From Haematobia irritans (Eukaryota > Arthropoda > Insecta > Diptera > Muscidae), in assembly GCF_050003625.1 (NCBI RefSeq), contig NC_134400.1:62930241-62994240 (forward strand): a stretch of 64,000 nt of DNA. The letters run 5' to 3'. The notes under the pieces are model-generated. The model saw nothing but the letters and a program-made list of their open reading frames with translations. It searched no databases and was not told the origin of the DNA. Below are positions 1 to 11,400 of this stretch, piece after piece (the first letter of the stretch is position 1; every line of letters starts with the position of its first letter). Made by a program: the position numbers and the translations under genes.

Positions 1-130
1 CCAACGAAAATGTTTCATTGATATAACGAAATATTTTCATTAATACAATGAAAATATTCATTAATATTACGAAACGTTACATTGATTAACAGAAAATTCA
101 TCATAATAACAAAAAATTTCGTTGTATTAA
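1..130. repeat. short AT-rich quasi-tandem repeat
   Basis: About five loose copies of an AACGAAA/TTCATT motif alternate over 130 bases. Units are diverged and partly palindromic. It probably lies in an upstream TFAP-2 intron. No coding potential is seen. Confidence 0.4.
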
Positions 131-540
131 GGAATTTGTTTGATTGGCTCACTTTTAATGACACATTGACACAATGGCACATATGAAAAAATTGATTTAA
201 AAGAACTTCCTGTGCACGCACCATTTAATGGATGTAGACATGTCTATACGTAACCTATAAAAATACTTTTTTCCCTGCAAGAAAGTAAAAAAATTGAATG
301 GTCAGGTACATGATTTTCGCGACCATGTAATGGTCTCAAATTCTATCATTTAAATAATAGAACATGTTTGCGGTATTTGAGAACCATTTAAATGCTTATT
401 GCCAACACATATTTTTGTCCGCTCGAAAATTATTTTTACAAAGACAAAATACATGGTTTTCGCGACAGTTACATACCCTAGATAAGCATTAAATGGATGC
501 GGCAACCATGTCCAAACATGTTTTTCTGTGCGTGCATAAG

Positions 541-615
541 TTAGGTTAGGTTAAAGTGGCAGCTCGATTTATTTGCAGGCTCACTTAGACTATTCAGTCC
601 ATTGTGATACAACAT
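541..615 (-). repeat. 3' end of a tRNA-derived SINE, reverse orientation
   Basis: Starts with TTAGGTTAGGTT, the complement of the CCTAACC tail, then continues with a block also found at 3500-3600 and 10410-10497 (core TCACTTAGACTATTCAGTCC). Only the tail part of the family is present; no A or B box is seen nearby. Confidence 0.6.
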
Positions 616-1199
616 TAATCCATTCCCTGCCATTGTACTCGCTTGAGTACAGAAAGTTGGCAATATTTAATCTCGCAGAACTTTGTTTATAAATGAAATT
701 AGGCAACGTTTCTTTTCGTTTTTTATGTTTTTTATATTCTTAAATGAAGTTAAGTGTAAATATACAAATGAATTTAAACTTTTTAATTTTAAATGATCTT
801 GGCGTGTAATGGGTTAACTAAAAGTACCTATTACATATGGGCACTACTACCTACTCGATTATTTTCTTCTGCTGAACCAACCAGATTGATCCAAAAAACA
901 TTAGCAGACTGCTTAAGTTTTCATTTTCCAGGTCCGCAAGTAATCTAAGGCTCCCGAAATATGCTCCCAAAATTTGCTTATGCCTTACACAAATGCAGGA
1001 CACTCACACAAGATGTGTTTACCTATACGAGTAGAGTATATCTGGTACGTCTTAGCCAGAAGAGACCTTATTCTGCGCAAATTTTGCACCACTTCCGGAT
1101 CCAAAAATAATATTTTCACTACTTTTTTCGTGACGCTGTTTTTGCTGGGATAAAAAGGAAGATTATATACCTATATTAACCACTTTAGTTCTTGATCGA
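616..1199. other. non-coding, no gene seen
   Basis: AT-rich sequence with no supported exon or RNA. A segment around 1090-1160 (CACTTCCGGATCC, then TTTTTGCTGGGA) resembles 38690-38790, so it is probably the end of an unclassified repeat. Confidence 0.4.
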
Positions 1200-1375
1200 T
1201 TTATATAGAGGAGCATATAAACAATTATGAACCGAAATGAACCAATTTTCGTATGGTAATTAGTGATTCAAATTTTAACCAGATCTGATGAAATTTATTC
1301 CTCTATGATGCTGTGAAAGTCAAATTCTAGGGAGTCGGTTTATATGGGGCTATATATAATTTTGGACCGATACAC
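1200..1375 (+). repeat. decayed monomer of the DINE-associated 153-bp repeat
   Basis: A GGTTTATATGGGGCTATATATAAT block and neighbouring text match the 153-bp unit that is tandem in the DINE-like elements at 4693, 7985 and 21308, but with many differences. It is probably an old isolated remnant. Confidence 0.5.
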
Positions 1376-1855
1376 CCAAAACAAAGTAAAACCACCATGA
1401 AAGGAAATATAGGGTTTTTTAAGAAATTTTAACTAAAATAGTTTTTTTATTGCAACAAATAAGTTAATTCGTTTTGTCCAATTGAAGAAAATTTAATAAA
1501 AATAATTTCATTTTCTGTTGTTTAAGAAAATTACATATGAAGGAAAAAATTGGATGTAAAAATTGTTAAAATGTCTCTAGCGTTGCACGAAGTTGAAAAC
1601 AGGTACAGGTTTAGTAGTTTAGTAAACTTTACTCCCATTTTAGGAAACTATGAACTATTTTATTTTTTAGTAAAATTGTGCATTGTGTTTTTGTATATAA
1701 CGTTTTTTTCTTATTTTTAGTTCACGTCATTAAAGATAGCAAAAAATTATTCAAATAGGAAACATTTACTCACATTGGGCAAAATTTAACTAAAATCAAG
1801 CAATATTCGTGAACTAAAATAGAGTTCAGTTGGCATTAACGCCCGCTTTTTTCCG
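1371..1855 (+). mobile_element. TA-type MITE, copy related to 12839-13325
   Basis: Begins CACCCAAAACAAAGT and ends in a T-rich stretch followed by CCGG. The interior shares AAATTTTAACTAAAATAG, TTTTAGTTCACGTCATTAAAG and GAGTTCAGTTG blocks with 12839-13325. No ORF is seen. Ends are too decayed for a sure TSD. Confidence 0.5.
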
Positions 1856-2232
1856 GATCGGATGAAATTTGTTCTTCCAAGAGGCACCGACTTTTTATTG
1901 TTCATGTGCCATATCAGTAGCAGACGAGCGTGGTCATACTACTCAATTTTTAAGTACTACGTGTGTATTGTTGTTTTTCCGCTTAAATGTTAGTTATACA
2001 CCCGCTCCCGATGAAGCAACTCAATACAATTGCAAAACTATCTTAAGCTTTTGAAAAAAAAAATCTATATAATACAAAGAAAAAATATTAATTGTTGTCC
2101 TAATTAGAAAATAAATTGCATCAATTAATTATTTAGTTGAATATTTATTCAAATTCAATTAGGATTTTAATTGAAACATATTGGTGATTTTTTAAAGCAT
2201 TCAGCATGTTGAATTTTTTCGTGTGCTTCCAG
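1856..2232. other. intron sequence upstream of TFAP-2 exon
   Basis: AT-rich sequence ending in the pyrimidine-rich acceptor TGTGCTTCCAG at 2222-2232. No earlier exon of the AP-2 gene is recognised here. Confidence 0.5.
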
Positions 2233-2440
2233 ACGCAGTTATCACATGGATTTCCATATTCCGATCGCCGAAGTGACTATGGCAGTGCGATATCAGCAGG
2301 TACCACACATGGTGGACGCTTAGGGCACGATCACGATCCACTAGCTTTACACCAGGCCCTTCAAAACGCTGTAGACGATGGACAAAATGCTGGAATCGAC
2401 GACAATGTAGCCTTCATGTCGGATTTGCCTCTAATAAAGA
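2233..2440 (+). CDS. TFAP-2: TFAP-2 exon (a): linker before the DNA-binding domain
   Basis: Acceptor TGTGCTTCCAG ends at 2232 and donor GTAAGT starts at 2441. It encodes 69 codons plus one base, beginning [13 protein letters not shown] and ending D-L-P-L-I-K. It is acidic and His/Gly-rich. Confidence 0.85.
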
Positions 2441-5400
2441 GTAAGTAAATAATCTACGAATGTTTGTGGCAAAATACAGCCTAGAAAAGAGAAATTCTCA
2501 CAAAACGATCACAAAAAGGACTTTCTTGGCACGGAGTTTGATGTTGATGTTGTTTTTTTTTTGAGAGCATTAATGGGCGGTAACAAATACGCACCTGGTT
2601 GCCACATTCGCAGAAGGTTATCAAATAATTTACAACACCAAATCTCGCTTACTTTATGGCTTTGCAACAATAGAAACGATGCCTTCAGTAGTGAAATGGA
2701 GCAAGGAGTTTTTGTAATGTGACTCCTAATTGGCAGGATTGCAGCGAATGTGAACATGATCCTTTATAGTCACATTGTGTTACTAGAACATTATGCACAC
2801 ACTAACATTGCCATTGTATTCTTTTGTAGGCATGAAAAGTGGGAAGGATGTAGGAAACATTAGCTCAGGTTCCCCCAGTGAGGTTTTTTGTGCTGTTCCT
2901 GGCCGTTTGAGCCTATTGTCCAGCACTTCGAAATACAAGGTAACCATTGCCGAAGTGCAGAGACGACTGTCTCCCCCAGAATGCTTGAATGCGTCCCTGC
3001 TGGGTGGTGTTTTGAGGAGGTTTGTTTAGCATGCATTCAATATTAATTATACTCAACGGCTAATTCTTAAATCTTTACTTTGTCATGCAGGGCCAAAAGT
3101 AAAAATGGAGGCAGATTGCTGAGAGAGAAACTTGAAAAAATTGGTCTCAACTTACCCGCCGGACGACGCAAAGCAGCAAACGTCACCTTGTTGACGTCTC
3201 TAGTCGAAGGAGAAGCGGCCCATTTAGCAAAGGACTTTCATTTTGTCTGCGAGACAGAGTTTCCCGCACGACAGTTGGCAGAATACATTGTACGACACAA
3301 TACTGAGCCCCAAGAATCGTATCGACGAAAGGAACTCCTGTTACACTCGCAACAGGTATGATTAAGACCCCAACATATTTTAATTTTCCCGTCTATGTTT
3401 CAGCTAAAGGGCCTGCAGTATATGCCTTAAAATTCGGGGTTACTTTATTAAATTAGTTCGATTTAAAGCAGATAATTTGATTTTTAGATAGAGAACCACA
3501 CCTAGTACCTAGAAGTTCATCACTGTGGTATCACAATGGACTGAATAGTCTAAGTGAGCCTGATACATCGGGGTGCCACAAAACCTAACCTAACCTAACG
3601 GCTTGTGACCTGGAAGTTTTGGGGTTGGGATCATTTGTAATGTATTTTAGGTTGACTTTGCACGGAACGGAAGATCTCTACTTCCACATCTTTTTCTTTG
3701 CATCAGAAGTCATGTTTGTGAAACTCATAGAAAACTAAGGAATTAAAAAAGAACAAGAATTAATTGTGCAAGATGCAAGATGGAAACATATCTCAAAACT
3801 TTTTTCTAAATTGGAATTTAAATGCAAAAATCGCAAACTATAGATTGGTATATATTGTATAGTCCATATATTGCAATATCTAATCGTGGACCATTTGTTT
3901 GTGAATACTAACGTGTAGCTTTTAAGGGATCAATGTGGCTTTTGGGGATCGGATACACCGAAAACAAATCCAAAATGAATTTAACTTATTTTTATTCAAA
4001 AAAAATGCTTGCTTGTAGTTAAATTGTATTACATTTTTCGAAATTTTCCACAGTCCAATATTTTTTTTTCGTTTTTAAGTATATCTCAAACATTTTATGA
4101 ACTAACCATGGGTATAAAGTTCAGTGACCGTACACATAAGTTCAATACGAACTAAAGCAAAAGAAAATTTTCATACGATTCCCAAAAATATTAAGAATAA
4201 ACTACAGTATGGTTAAAATGGTCATGGTTTGGCGACTTCTTTTATGGGAGGTTGTAATTTCGTAAACTGCAGTTAAAATGTACAACATTTTCCAGGTTTG
4301 GGAAATCTCAAAATGTTGACTACAATTTAGTTCAATTTTCACACGAGGTACACTCATAGAAAAAAGTCTGTTGTTAATAGCAAACGCTGTCTACTGTTTT
4401 TCAGCAAACAAAATGCTGCTGTTTTAGCAGTTTTTTGCTAAAACAGCAAACAATCTGTTGTTTTGGAACAGCAAACATACTTGTTTGCTGAAATGTATGT
4501 TTGCTGTTCCAAAACATACATATTTGCTGAAATTTTCTGCTGATCCGAATAAACTTATAAATTCACTCATGTTAAATGGACAATAGTAAAATGGTACACA
4601 TTATATAACATCAAAAATTAAAAACAATTCGTATTTTTTGATTATGGAATAACATTTGAATACAAACTATCCTTTTTAGTAATTTACATTTTTATACCCT
4701 CCACCATAGGATGGGGGTATATTAACTTTGTCATTCCGTTTGTAACACATCGAAATATTGCTCTAAGACCCCATAAAGTATATATATTCTGGGTCGTGGT
4801 GAAATTCTGAGTAGATCTAAGCATGTCCGTCCGTCCGTCCGTCTGTCCGGCTGTCCGTCCGTCTGTGGAAATCACGCTAACTTCCGAACGAAACTAGCTA
4901 TCGACTTGAAACATGGCACAAGTAGTTGTTATTGATGTAGGTCGGATGGTATTGAAAATGGGCCATATCGGCCCACGTTTACGTATAGCCCCCATATAAA
5001 CCGATCCCCAAATTTGGCTTGCGGAGCCTTCCGGAGCAGCAAAATTCATCCGATCCGGTTGAAATTTGGTACGTGGTCTAAGTATACGGTCTCTAACATC
5101 CATGCAAAAATTGGTCCATATCGGTCCATAATTATATATAGCCCCCATATAAACCGATCCCCAGATTTGACCTCCGGAGCCTCTTGGAGGGGCAAAATTC
5201 ATCCGATCCGGTTGAAATTTGGTACCTGATGTTAGTATACGGTCTCTAACAACCATGCAAAAATTGGTCCATATCGGTCCATAAATATATATAGCTCCCA
5301 TATAAACCGATCCCCAGATTTGACCTCCGGAGCCTCTTGGAGGAGCAAACTTCATCCTACCCGATTGAAATTTGGTACGTGGTGTTAGTATATGGTGTCT

Positions 5401-8400
5401 AACAACCATGCAAAAACTGGTCCATATCGGTCCATAATTATATATAGCCCCCATATAAACCGATCCCCAGATTTGACCTCCTGAGCCTCTTGGAGGGGCA
5501 AAATTCATCCGATCCGTTTGAAATTGGGTACCTGATGTTAGTATACGATATCTAACAAGCATGCAAAAATTGGTCCATATCGGTCCATAATTATATATAG
5601 CTCCCATATAAACCGATCCCCAGATTTGAAATCTGGAGCCTCTTGGATGAGCAAAATTCATCCGATCCAATTGAAATTTAGTACGTGGTGTAAGTATATG
5701 GTCTCTAACAACCATGCAAAAATTGGTCCATATCGGTCCATAATTATATATAGCTCCCATATAAACCGATCCCCAGATTTGACCTCCGGAGCCTCTTGGA
5801 GGAGCAAAAGTCATCCGATGCGGTTGAAATTTGGTACATTTTGTTAGTATATGGCCTCTAACAGCCATGTAAAAATTGTCAAATTTTATTACTATAGAAA
5901 GTTTTGTCAAAATTTCATTTCTATAGAAAGTTTTGTAAAAAGTTTATTTCTATAGCAATGTTTGTCAACATTTTATTTCCATAGAAAATTTTGTCAAAAT
6001 TTTATTTCTATAGAAAATTTTGTAAAAAATTTATTTCTGTAGAAAATTTTGTCAACATTTTATTTCTATAGACAATTTTGTCAACATTTTATTTCTATAG
6101 AACATTTTGTCAACATTTTATTTCTATAGAAAATTTTGTCAACATTTTATTTCTATAGAAAATTTTGTCAAAATTTTATTGCTATAGAAAATTTTGTCAA
6201 CATTTTACTTCCATAGAAAATTTTGTCAACATTTTATTTCTATAGAAAATTTTGTCAAGTTTTTATTTCTATAGAAAATTTTGTCAAAATTTTATTTCTA
6301 TAGAAAATTTTGTCAAACTGAATTATATACGTGTTTAATCAGCCTTTTTTTTGTTTAATATATACCCCTTATGGACTAACTTACAATTTAGAAGACAGTG
6401 TTAAAAAGTTTTACGATACCTTGCCATCGGCAAGTGTTATCGCAACCCAAGTAATTCGATTGTGGATGACAGCCTTTAGTAGAAGTTCCTACGCAATCCA
6501 TGGTGGAGGGTACATAAGATTCGGCCTGGCCGAACTTACGGCCGTATATACTTGTTTTAATTAAATGGACCCCGGGATTTGTATACGCTTAACTTCTATG
6601 AATATGTGGCTAACATAAATATTTGTCCCGGAACCACAAATCTAACATGTCAATGTCTTCGGTAGTCGATATACGGCTATTCTACAAAATCCTAATTTTA
6701 TTTCCCGTGCAAAAACAGCCGCAGAAAAACTCAACTTGATGAAGATCCTCTAAAAGGACACTATATTTTTATAAAGTATTTTCCAATAAGAGATAAATGT
6801 TCGGATGTTTATTTCATAATAAAGCGAAAAGTATGCAGTTGATAATGAAAAGCAATTTCAACCAAATATATTCATGTGAATTCTATCGTTGAGGCTGTGA
6901 TTCGACGCTGGGTTGATATCATTCTTTCACATGGCCCCACAGGAAGGTTTTAAAGTCGCAATATCTTGGTGGCTTATTATGATTGCCCAGCTTGGAAACG
7001 TTTCCTGCAAAAGAGTAGCTTGTGTGACACGTAACTGTTAAAAGTTAGCGTTGTCCAGTTCAACACCAACCAGCTCCAACCAAAAAACAAGTTCATTTGT
7101 GAAGAAAATCAAAGTAACTCCGCAAGGCCACTAACCAAACTAAGTCGTACGTTGAGAATAAAGGACCCTCAGATAAGACAATTTTGCATTTTGACATATA
7201 CTCCCGAGGTGGAAATGAGCCTCATTTGTCGAGATGATTTTCCGATGAAAATCCGGATTCTGTGACAGCAAAAATTATTTTTACCTCCTCCAGAAGTTAT
7301 TGAATCGCGCGAATACAAAGAACGCAGCGCAGCTATGTTTCCATTTAAAAAAAAAAAAAAACAAAATCTCTGCCAATTTCCAACTACTTTGCTTTGGTCT
7401 TACTTTGATAGCATATTTATTTAGTGTTCCGCTCGAGAACCCTATAATTTTTGATAATTATCATAATTTTTTACAAGAAGTCGATTGATTACGCCAAAAA
7501 GCCGACAGTTGACAGTTATCAGATTGAGAAATTGCAAGTTTTTGCTAGAGTGTTTGATAACAACAAAACCAAGTAAAATGTACATGTCCGCAATTATACT
7601 GGATGGTAAAAAAACTGAATACGTTTAATGTTTTTGAAGCTCAAATTTTGAATAAACAAATAGTTACTGGATTGCATTCTCGTACTTTTCAGCAATTTTA
7701 AGCAAAGAGAGTCAAATGCACTATTACTCACTTGATAGTTTTTATTGCATACTTATTGCTAAAAAAAAAAGTACGCGAACAGACCTATTGTAGGTTTTGA
7801 CAAATGTCAACGTCGATATGTCAAACGCCAACGCCGTCAAAGCATCACTTTTAAACGAAAACACGAGACAAACTGAAAAATTGAAAAATTATTTTGTGTT
7901 GTTTTGGAATATATTTTCCAATTTTTTTGTTATATTTGGTAAGTATTGTATTGTATAATATTGTATTCCTTTTAAAGTCCTTTTTATACCCACCACCATA
8001 GGATGGGGGGTATATTAACTTTGTCATTCCGTTTGTAACACATCGAAATATTGCTCTAAGACCCCATAAAGTATATATATTCTGGGTCGTGGTGAAATTC
8101 TGAGTCGATCTGAGCATGTCCGTCCGTCCGTCCGTCCGTCCGTCCGTCTGTTGAAATCACGCTAACTTCCGAACGAAACAAGCTATCGACTTGAAACTTG
8201 GCACAAGTAGTTGTTATTGATGTAGGTCGGATGGTATTGCAAATGGGCCATATCGGTCCACTTTTACGTATAGCCCCCATATAAACGGACCCCAAAATTT
8301 GGCTTGCGAGGCCTCTAAGAGAAGCAAATTTCATCCGATCCGGCTGAAATTTGGTACATGGTGTTAGTATATAGTTTCTAACAACCATGCAAAAATTGGT

Positions 8401-11400
8401 CCACATCGGTCCATAATTATATATAGCCCCCATATAAACCGATCCCCCGATTTGGCTTGCGAGGCCCCTAAGAGAAGCAAATTTCATCCGATCCGGCTGA
8501 AATTTGGTACATGGTGTCAATATATGGTCTCTAACAACCATGCAAAAATTGGTTCACATCGGTCCATAATTATATATAGCCCCCATATAAACCGATCCCC
8601 CGATTTGGCTTGCGAGGCCTCTAAGAGAAGCAAATTTCATGCGATCCGGCTGAAATTTGGTACATGGTGTTAGTATATGGTCTCTAACAACCATGCAAAA
8701 ATTGGTCGACATCGGTCCATAATTATATATAGCCCCCATATAAACCGATCCCCCGATTTGGCTTGCGAGGCCGCTAAGAGAAGCAAATTTCATCCGATCC
8801 GGCTGAAATTTTGTACGTGATGTTAGTATATGGTCTATAACAACCATGCAAAAATTGGTCCACATCGGTTCATAATTATATATAGCCCCCATATAAACCG
8901 ATCCCCCGATTTGGCTTGCGAGGCCTCTAAGAGAAGCAAATTTCATGCGATCCGGCTGAAATTTGGTACATGGTGTTAGTATATGGTCTCTAACAACCAT
9001 GCAAAAATTGGTCGACATCGGTCCATAATTATATATAGCCCCCATATAAACCGATCCCCCGATTTGGCTTGCGAGGCCGCTAAGAGAAGCAAATTTCATC
9101 CGATCCGGCTGAAATTTTGTACGTGATGTTAGTATATGGTCTATAACAACCATGCAAAAATTGGTCCACATCGGTTCATAATTATATATAGCCCCCATAT
9201 AAACCGATCACCAGATTTGACCTCCGGAACCTCTTGGAAGACCAAAATTCATCTGATTCAGTTGAAATTTGGTATGTGGTGTTAATATATGGCCTCAAAC
9301 TCCCATGCAAAAATTGGTCGATATCGGTCCACAATTATATATAGGCCCCATATAAACCGATCCCCAGATTTGACCTCCAGAGCCCCTTGGAAGAGCAAAA
9401 TTCTTGCCATTCGGTTGAAATTTGGTACGTGATGTTAGTATATGGTATCCAACAACCATGCAGGAATTGGTTCCTATCAGTCCATAATTATATATAGCTC
9501 CCATATAAACCGATCCCCAGATTTGACCTCCGGTGCCTTTTGGAGATGCAAAATTCATCCGATCTGCTTGAAATTTGGTACGTGGTGGTAGTATATATTT
9601 AACAACCATGCCAAAGTGGTCCATATCAGTCCATAATCGTACATAGCCCCATATAAATCTATCCCGAGATTTGGTTTTGGAACCTCTTGGAGGAGCAAAT
9701 TTCATCCGAGTGAGTTGAAATTTGGTACATTGTGCTAGTATATGGTCGTTAACAACCATGCCTAACTAGGTCCATATCGGTCTATAGTTATATATGGCCC
9801 TCAGATAAATCGATCCCCAATCACACAAAAATTGGTTCATATCAAGTTCATAATTGTATACAGCCCCCATATAAGCGACCCCCATATTTCAATTCTGGCT
9901 CTCTACGTACAAAAAGTCCATATCGATTCGTAATTATTTGTAGACTTAACTATACATAACTTTTTTGTCTAATATATACCATGTATGGACTAAATCACAG
10001 TCTTTCGTAGAAGTTTCTACGCAATCCATGGTGGTGGGTACATAAGATTCGGCCTGGCCGAACTTGCGGCCGTATGTACTTGTTTTTAATAATTTGTTTT
10101 AATAAATTTTTGATTGGAAAATTACTATTATACATTGATATATGGGAGCAACCGTCGTACAATGGTTCATGCCCGCTTTGCATACAAAAGATCATGGATT
10201 CAATCCACGTTTCGACCAAACACCATAGAGTTTTGCAACGGTGATTTGGTGGATCACTCCCTCTGTAATGCTGGTGACATTTCTGAGTGTTTCAAAGCTA
10301 CTCTAAAATTGTAATCGCAATGGGAAATGATGTTCAGGCTCGGCTATACAAAGGAGATTCCTTGTCTTTGAGCTTACTTCGTGGAATCGGGTGGCACTCA
10401 CTGACAAGAGAGAAGTTCAACACTGCTGTATCATAATGGACTAAATAGTCATAGTGAGCCTGAAATAACGGGCTGCCACGATAGCTAACCTAAACTGTAC
10501 CCGAATGTATCACAATTGACAAAGTTCACCTTAAATGTGAGTATTAAAACCAGGATACAATTACAACGTTGCTATTTTAGCGAAATAATGCCAACTAAAT
10601 ACAGCCTTAAGAGAATAATGTATGCTTTTAGTATGAATCAATTTGAGTTTTTGCAAAAAATCAAAAACTTTAACAACATCGTTCAATACAATTCCTATAG
10701 ATATGTTAAACATAGTTTACAAAATAAAATATTTGTTATGTCATGTTTCTGAGATATGCTTATTTTATTTATTTATTTATCAATTAATTACATTTACAAT
10801 AAAATTATAAATATAATTGTAAGCTATGACTGCTAGGGTCTTAAGCTTGAGATATGCTTATAAAAATATAAGGATATCTCAGAAACTGTTTCATTAAAAA
10901 ATGTTTAACCTCTATTTTCGAATTCAAGAGAAGAAAATACATAAAAAGCAAACTCTCATCAAATGTAAATTTTAGTGTAAACTAGTGTAATTACTAATTG
11001 TTTTTTTTTACTTTTCATTACAGATTGTCTTAACTTTGTTATGTTTTATCCGCGTGTATAAACATATACGTACAACAAACGAAAATAAATCCTGGACAAC
11101 AATCCAACTCAACTTCCAATACTTTGATGGAATTCAATTTATTTCACACATTTAATAAATGTAGAAGTTACAGTATTAAATGATTTACGGGTTTCATTTC
11201 AACATATCGTTAAAAAACGACCAATTTTGTTGCTGGGACAACAAACATTTGCAGTAAAAATGTTAGCTATTTCAACTAACACAGTTTGCTACTTAGCAGC
11301 GATGTTTGTCAAAAACAAAAGCGTTTGCTAATTCAGCAGCATTTGTTTGATATTTTAGCTGTAACAAATGTTTGCTGTTTCAACTAACGAATGTTTGCTG

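Larger units (their letters stand above)
4693..6558 (+). mobile_element. DINE-1/INE-1-like (Helentron-type) element D1
   Basis: Opens with TATACCCTCCACCATAGGAT followed by GGGGGTATA (a short hairpin). A GTCCGTCCGTCCGTCTGTCC block comes next, then six 153-bp tandem units (about 4990-5860) and a 29-bp A/T minisatellite (5878-6315). The 3' end runs through TCGGCCTGGCCGA to TATACTTGTTTT. This order matches Drosophila INE-1/DINE-1 as I know it. No Rep/helicase is present, so it is non-autonomous. Confidence 0.75.

Noticed and set aside
541..560. Telomeric sequence
   Set aside because: Only two or three TTAGG units, always as the end of a SINE-like repeat.
4894..5910. 338-codon open frame on the minus strand
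   Set aside because: It runs through the 153-bp tandem repeat of a DINE-like element; similar frames appear in every array in both orientations, with no domain and no start or stop context of a gene.
8056..9759. Open frames of 154-214 codons on the minus strand
   Set aside because: Same 153-bp repeat effect in D2.
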